Source of the DNA: Apiospora phragmitis
Taxonomy: Eukaryota; Ascomycota; Sordariomycetes; Amphisphaeriales; Apiosporaceae
Direction of reading: 5' to 3'
DNA length: 64,000 nt
NCBI GenBank assembly: GCA_038363925.1
Contig: JAQQWL010000008.1
Location: forward strand, 2,170,001 to 2,234,000
Shown: positions 61,558 to 64,000 of the stretch, in pieces
Layout: every line of letters begins with the position of its first letter
Position numbering within the stretch: position 1 is the first letter of the stretch
Program-made: the position numbers and the translations under genes
Notes under the pieces: model-generated
The model's database searches: none
What the model was told of the DNA's origin: nothing
What the model saw: the letters and a program-made list of their open reading frames with translations, nothing else

Positions 61558-63103
61558 ATGCTCTATCTTAATTCCATCTTCAAGGCTTCGGCCATCCTGG
61601 GTTTCCTCAGCGTTGAGGCTACCTGCCTTCCTCGCGCCGCGGCCGCTAACGGCAGCACCGGCTCCGGCATCGTGGCGTCGACTTACTTCGCCGGCTATCA
61701 TGTCAACAAGGGCTTCCCCGTGGCTGATATGCCGTTCGAGAAGTATACCGATGTGAAATATGCTTTCGCGTAAGACATACCTGCTATATCCTCTTGGCGA
61801 TGAAGAAGAAAGAGAGTTAACATCGAGAACAGGGAGACTGAGCCCGATGGCTCCCTCAACCTCACCCAATCTGCGCCTGATCAGATCCCGGCCTTCGTTT
61901 CGGCCGCCAAGTCCAAGGTTCGTCGTGTGTCAGTGGAACCTATATAAAGGACGTAGTTACTGACTTGGTATGATCCAACTATCCAGGGCGTCAAAGCAAT
62001 GATCTCCATCGGCGGTTGGACCGGAAGCCGCTACTTCTCTTCCATGTTTGGGTCGGCCGAGAACCGGACCGCCTTCGTGAAGACCTGTCTCGACCTCGTC
62101 AACCAGTACAAGCTGGACGGTCTTGACTTCGAGTAAGAAACCCCGTTTTTCTCTCCGCGTCAGTCGTAAATAAACGCAATACTGACATTGCGACTCGCAC
62201 AGCTGGGAATACCCCAACCGACAAGGCCTCGGCTGCAACGTGATCAACAAGGACGACACCGCCAACTTCCTCTCCTTCCTCCAGGAGCTGCGCAAAGACA
62301 CCACGGGCAAGTCCCTGTGGCTGACCGCCGCCGGCTCCCTGTTCCCTGGTACGGCCCCGACGGCGCGTCGTCGACGGACCTCGGCGGCTTCGCGAGCGTG
62401 CTCGACTACGTCATGATCATGAACTACGACATCTACGGCGCCTGGGCCGCGACGGCGGGGCCCAACGCGCCGTTGGCCTTTGGGTGCGACGCGCGCAACA
62501 ACCAGGGCGGCGGCAAGGAGGGGGTCGCCAAGTGGGCCGCCGCGGGCCTGCCGATGAACAGGCTCGTGCTCGCCGTCCCGGCTTATTCCCACAGCTTCTC
62601 GGTGACGCCCGCGGCCGCGTTCCCCAATGGCACGGCCGGCCCGCTCAGCGCTTACCCGGCCCAGAACAGCTCCAACCGCCTCCAGGGCGGCAGCTGGGAC
62701 TCGGACCCGCCCATCGACCCCTGTGGCAACCCGCAGCCGCACAGCGGTACCTGGACCTTCCGGGCCATGATCGAGGAGGGCAAGTTCTTGGATGCGCAGG
62801 GCAATCCCGCCAAGGGCATGGCCACTGGGTACGACAACTGCAGTCAGACCGTAAGTTGTAACCTGTCCCCCTTTTACTTATCACGTAATAATTGCTGACC
62901 CGGGCTTTTCTGTTTACTTTTTACAGCCCTTCCTCTACGACGAGTCTCGCCAGACTTGGATCTCCTACGACAACGTCCAGTCCTTCACCGCCAAGGGCCA
63001 GTACGTCAAGAGTTCGGGTCTTGCCGGCTTCGCTACCTTCGAGGCGGGTGGCGACTACAAGAACATCTTGGTCGATGCTATCCGGGCCGCAGTTGGCCTG
63101 TAG
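61558..63103 (+). CDS. Secreted GH18 chitinase, 5 exons, one 1-nt frame shift
   Basis: Hydrolyses beta-1,4 links of chitin. Exons 61558-61769, 61833-61917, 61987-62132, 62203-62850 and 62927-63103. An N-terminal hydrophobic segment (residues ~4-24, ending near LPRAAA) is a likely signal peptide. SIGGWTGSRYFSS is the first GH18 box. The catalytic DxxDxDxE box, DGLDFDWEYP, spans the third splice junction (about residues 143-152; acid/base Glu150). VMIMNYDIYGAW is the substrate-binding MxYD box. Several N-glycosylation sites are present. At about 62344-62346 (TTCCCTGG) the frame loses one nucleotide, between LTAAGSLF and WYGPDGASSTD. With one base restored the exons give 1269 nt and 422 residues. 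This is therefore probably a consensus error in a CCC run, though a real disruption cannot be excluded. Confidence 0.93.
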
Positions 63104-63433
63104 GGAGTAGAGTGCTTGTTGCTGTATTAATATGATTGTTGGACATTGCTGTTGCTTTGAACAAAAGAACGACCGAATATGTGTCAAATGTGTGTATGCT
63201 ACTATTATGCTTGACGTCCAGGTTGCTATTAGGTCGCTGTTGATTATCAAGAGATACGAGTCACAGTTTCATCAATCGGTGTTTCTTCCAAACCTGCGTG
63301 ATACGTCTTTTCATACCCACTTTCAGTGCAATCATCTACTGAATTCCAAGCTAAGTTGGGGTACGCCTTGGAACTCGTCCGGCATGACGTAGGTGCAATT
63401 CCAAAACTCAACTATTATGTGTTCTTGATTAGC
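63104..63433. other. Intergenic region between convergent genes
   Basis: Holds the chitinase 3' end and probably the end of the minus-strand gene at the window edge. A run of nine or more G lies just right of it near 63482-63491. Confidence 0.4.
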
Positions 63434-64000
63434 CTAGGGGCCCGCGGAAAGCAGAGAAAAGCCGGATGTTGGGTGAATGGTGGGGGGGGGGTGGGATCGA
63501 GGGTGTGTAAAAGACTCACAGTCACGGAGAGGCTTGCTGCTGCCACCCATCGCCCCCGCAAAGGACATGGAATATGTCATGTTGACATTTCCAGATACCT
63601 TAACATTGATACCTTCCACATCGTCCCAGCTTCGCACTGTTGTGCGTCCGCGAGTGAATGCCGAGACCACTAGTGTGAAGATGGAGGCCGAATTGCCGTC
63701 CGGATAGGACAGGTCCAGGCGCCACGGTGCGACTTGGACATCTAGGCTTTTCTCCGTTGGGTACAGCTTTGCTCGATGGTCAGCCCCATTCTTGGTCTAA
63801 AAAAGCAGATTAAGGGAGAGTCTTGAAGGGAGGGGCATGCTTACCGAAAGAAAAGCGATCTCGTCGCCTGTCGTCCATTGTACGATGACGGGGTTGAACG
63901 ACTCTTGGGATGTCGACGGACCGCCGACGACGGTCTCCTTGTAGGACTCGGCGCCGATCGTCACGTTTTCCGAGAGCCACGTGGTGATGTTGCGTGAGAC
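63434..64000 (-). CDS. Hypothetical protein, partial (5' part beyond the window)
   Basis: Not recognised. The frame is open from the right edge: exon 64000-63845 (NITTWLSENVTIGAESYKET, then VIVQWTTGDEIAFLS). A 48-nt intron follows (63844-63797, GTAAGC, acceptor TTTTTTAG). The next exon from 63796 gives RAKLYPTEKSLDVQVAPWRL and a SIFTLVVSAFTRGRTTVRSW segment, then NVKVSGNVNMTYSMSFAGAM. Third positions are C/G-biased. It then either splices again at GTGAGT (63519) or reads on to a stop at 63434; the tail in that reading is Pro/Ser-rich and less convincing. Many Asn-X-Ser/Thr sites and the alternating beta pattern suggest a secreted or wall-associated beta-sandwich domain, by inference. Confidence 0.55.

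Overview
The window is nuclear DNA of a filamentous ascomycete, most likely a Sordariomycete. The evidence is: short spliceosomal introns (45-120 nt, GTAAGT donors, CTAAC/CTGAC branch sites, CAG/TAG acceptors), GC-rich third codon positions, a fungus-specific gene set (Spc19 of the DASH complex, But2-domain secreted protein, PTR2 transporter, GH47 mannosidase, GH18 chitinase), and long AT-rich tracts that bear the CpA-to-TpA scars of repeat-induced point mutation (RIP).

Layout. 1-5.9 kb: a mitoribosomal mS26 gene and NOG2 face away from each other across a shared promoter, followed by a secreted But2-domain protein. 6.7-11.3 kb: a long, low-complexity, RGG-box gene on the minus strand, broken by stops and frame shifts. 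11.3-14.1 kb: tandem repeats and no convincing gene. 14.12-16.07 kb: a RIP-destroyed pogo/Fot1-type DNA transposon. 16.3-20.6 kb: a cupin-like gene, a SET-domain gene (both with frame breaks) and an intact spc19. 21.3-39.7 kb: a huge RIP-degraded block. 39.8-44.9 kb: a dynamin-like gene relic carrying a younger pogo/Fot1-type element, then a broken acyltransferase. 46.5-63.1 kb: GH47 mannosidase, short-chain dehydrogenase, a four-exon membrane protein not visible as a single ORF, an acyltransferase relic, an intact dynamin-like GTPase, PTR2 peptide transporter and a GH18 chitinase. The window ends inside a minus-strand hypothetical gene.

The most notable structure is a transposon stack that can be unpacked by its target-site duplications. 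A minus-strand dynamin-like gene was hit by two TA-inserting DNA transposons. One of these (22407-39756) was hit by a chromodomain Ty3/Gypsy element (22598-38097, TSD ctagt). That element was itself hit by a second, inverted Gypsy element of a related subfamily (27506-35278; TSD actac, whose second copy is now RIP-altered to attat). Removing the layers on paper rejoins the Gypsy pol frame (RNase H to integrase) and the dynamin C-terminal effector domain. An intact dynamin-like gene lies 11 kb to the right.

A second window-wide observation is that many otherwise normal genes, including the normally essential NOG2, carry one or a few 1-2 nt frame shifts, often in short homopolymers. This looks more like uncorrected consensus indels than mass pseudogenisation, and should be settled before any gene here is called dead. 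The genes do not form an obvious pathway cluster; they are mostly housekeeping, cell-wall, secretion and uptake functions around a transposon island.
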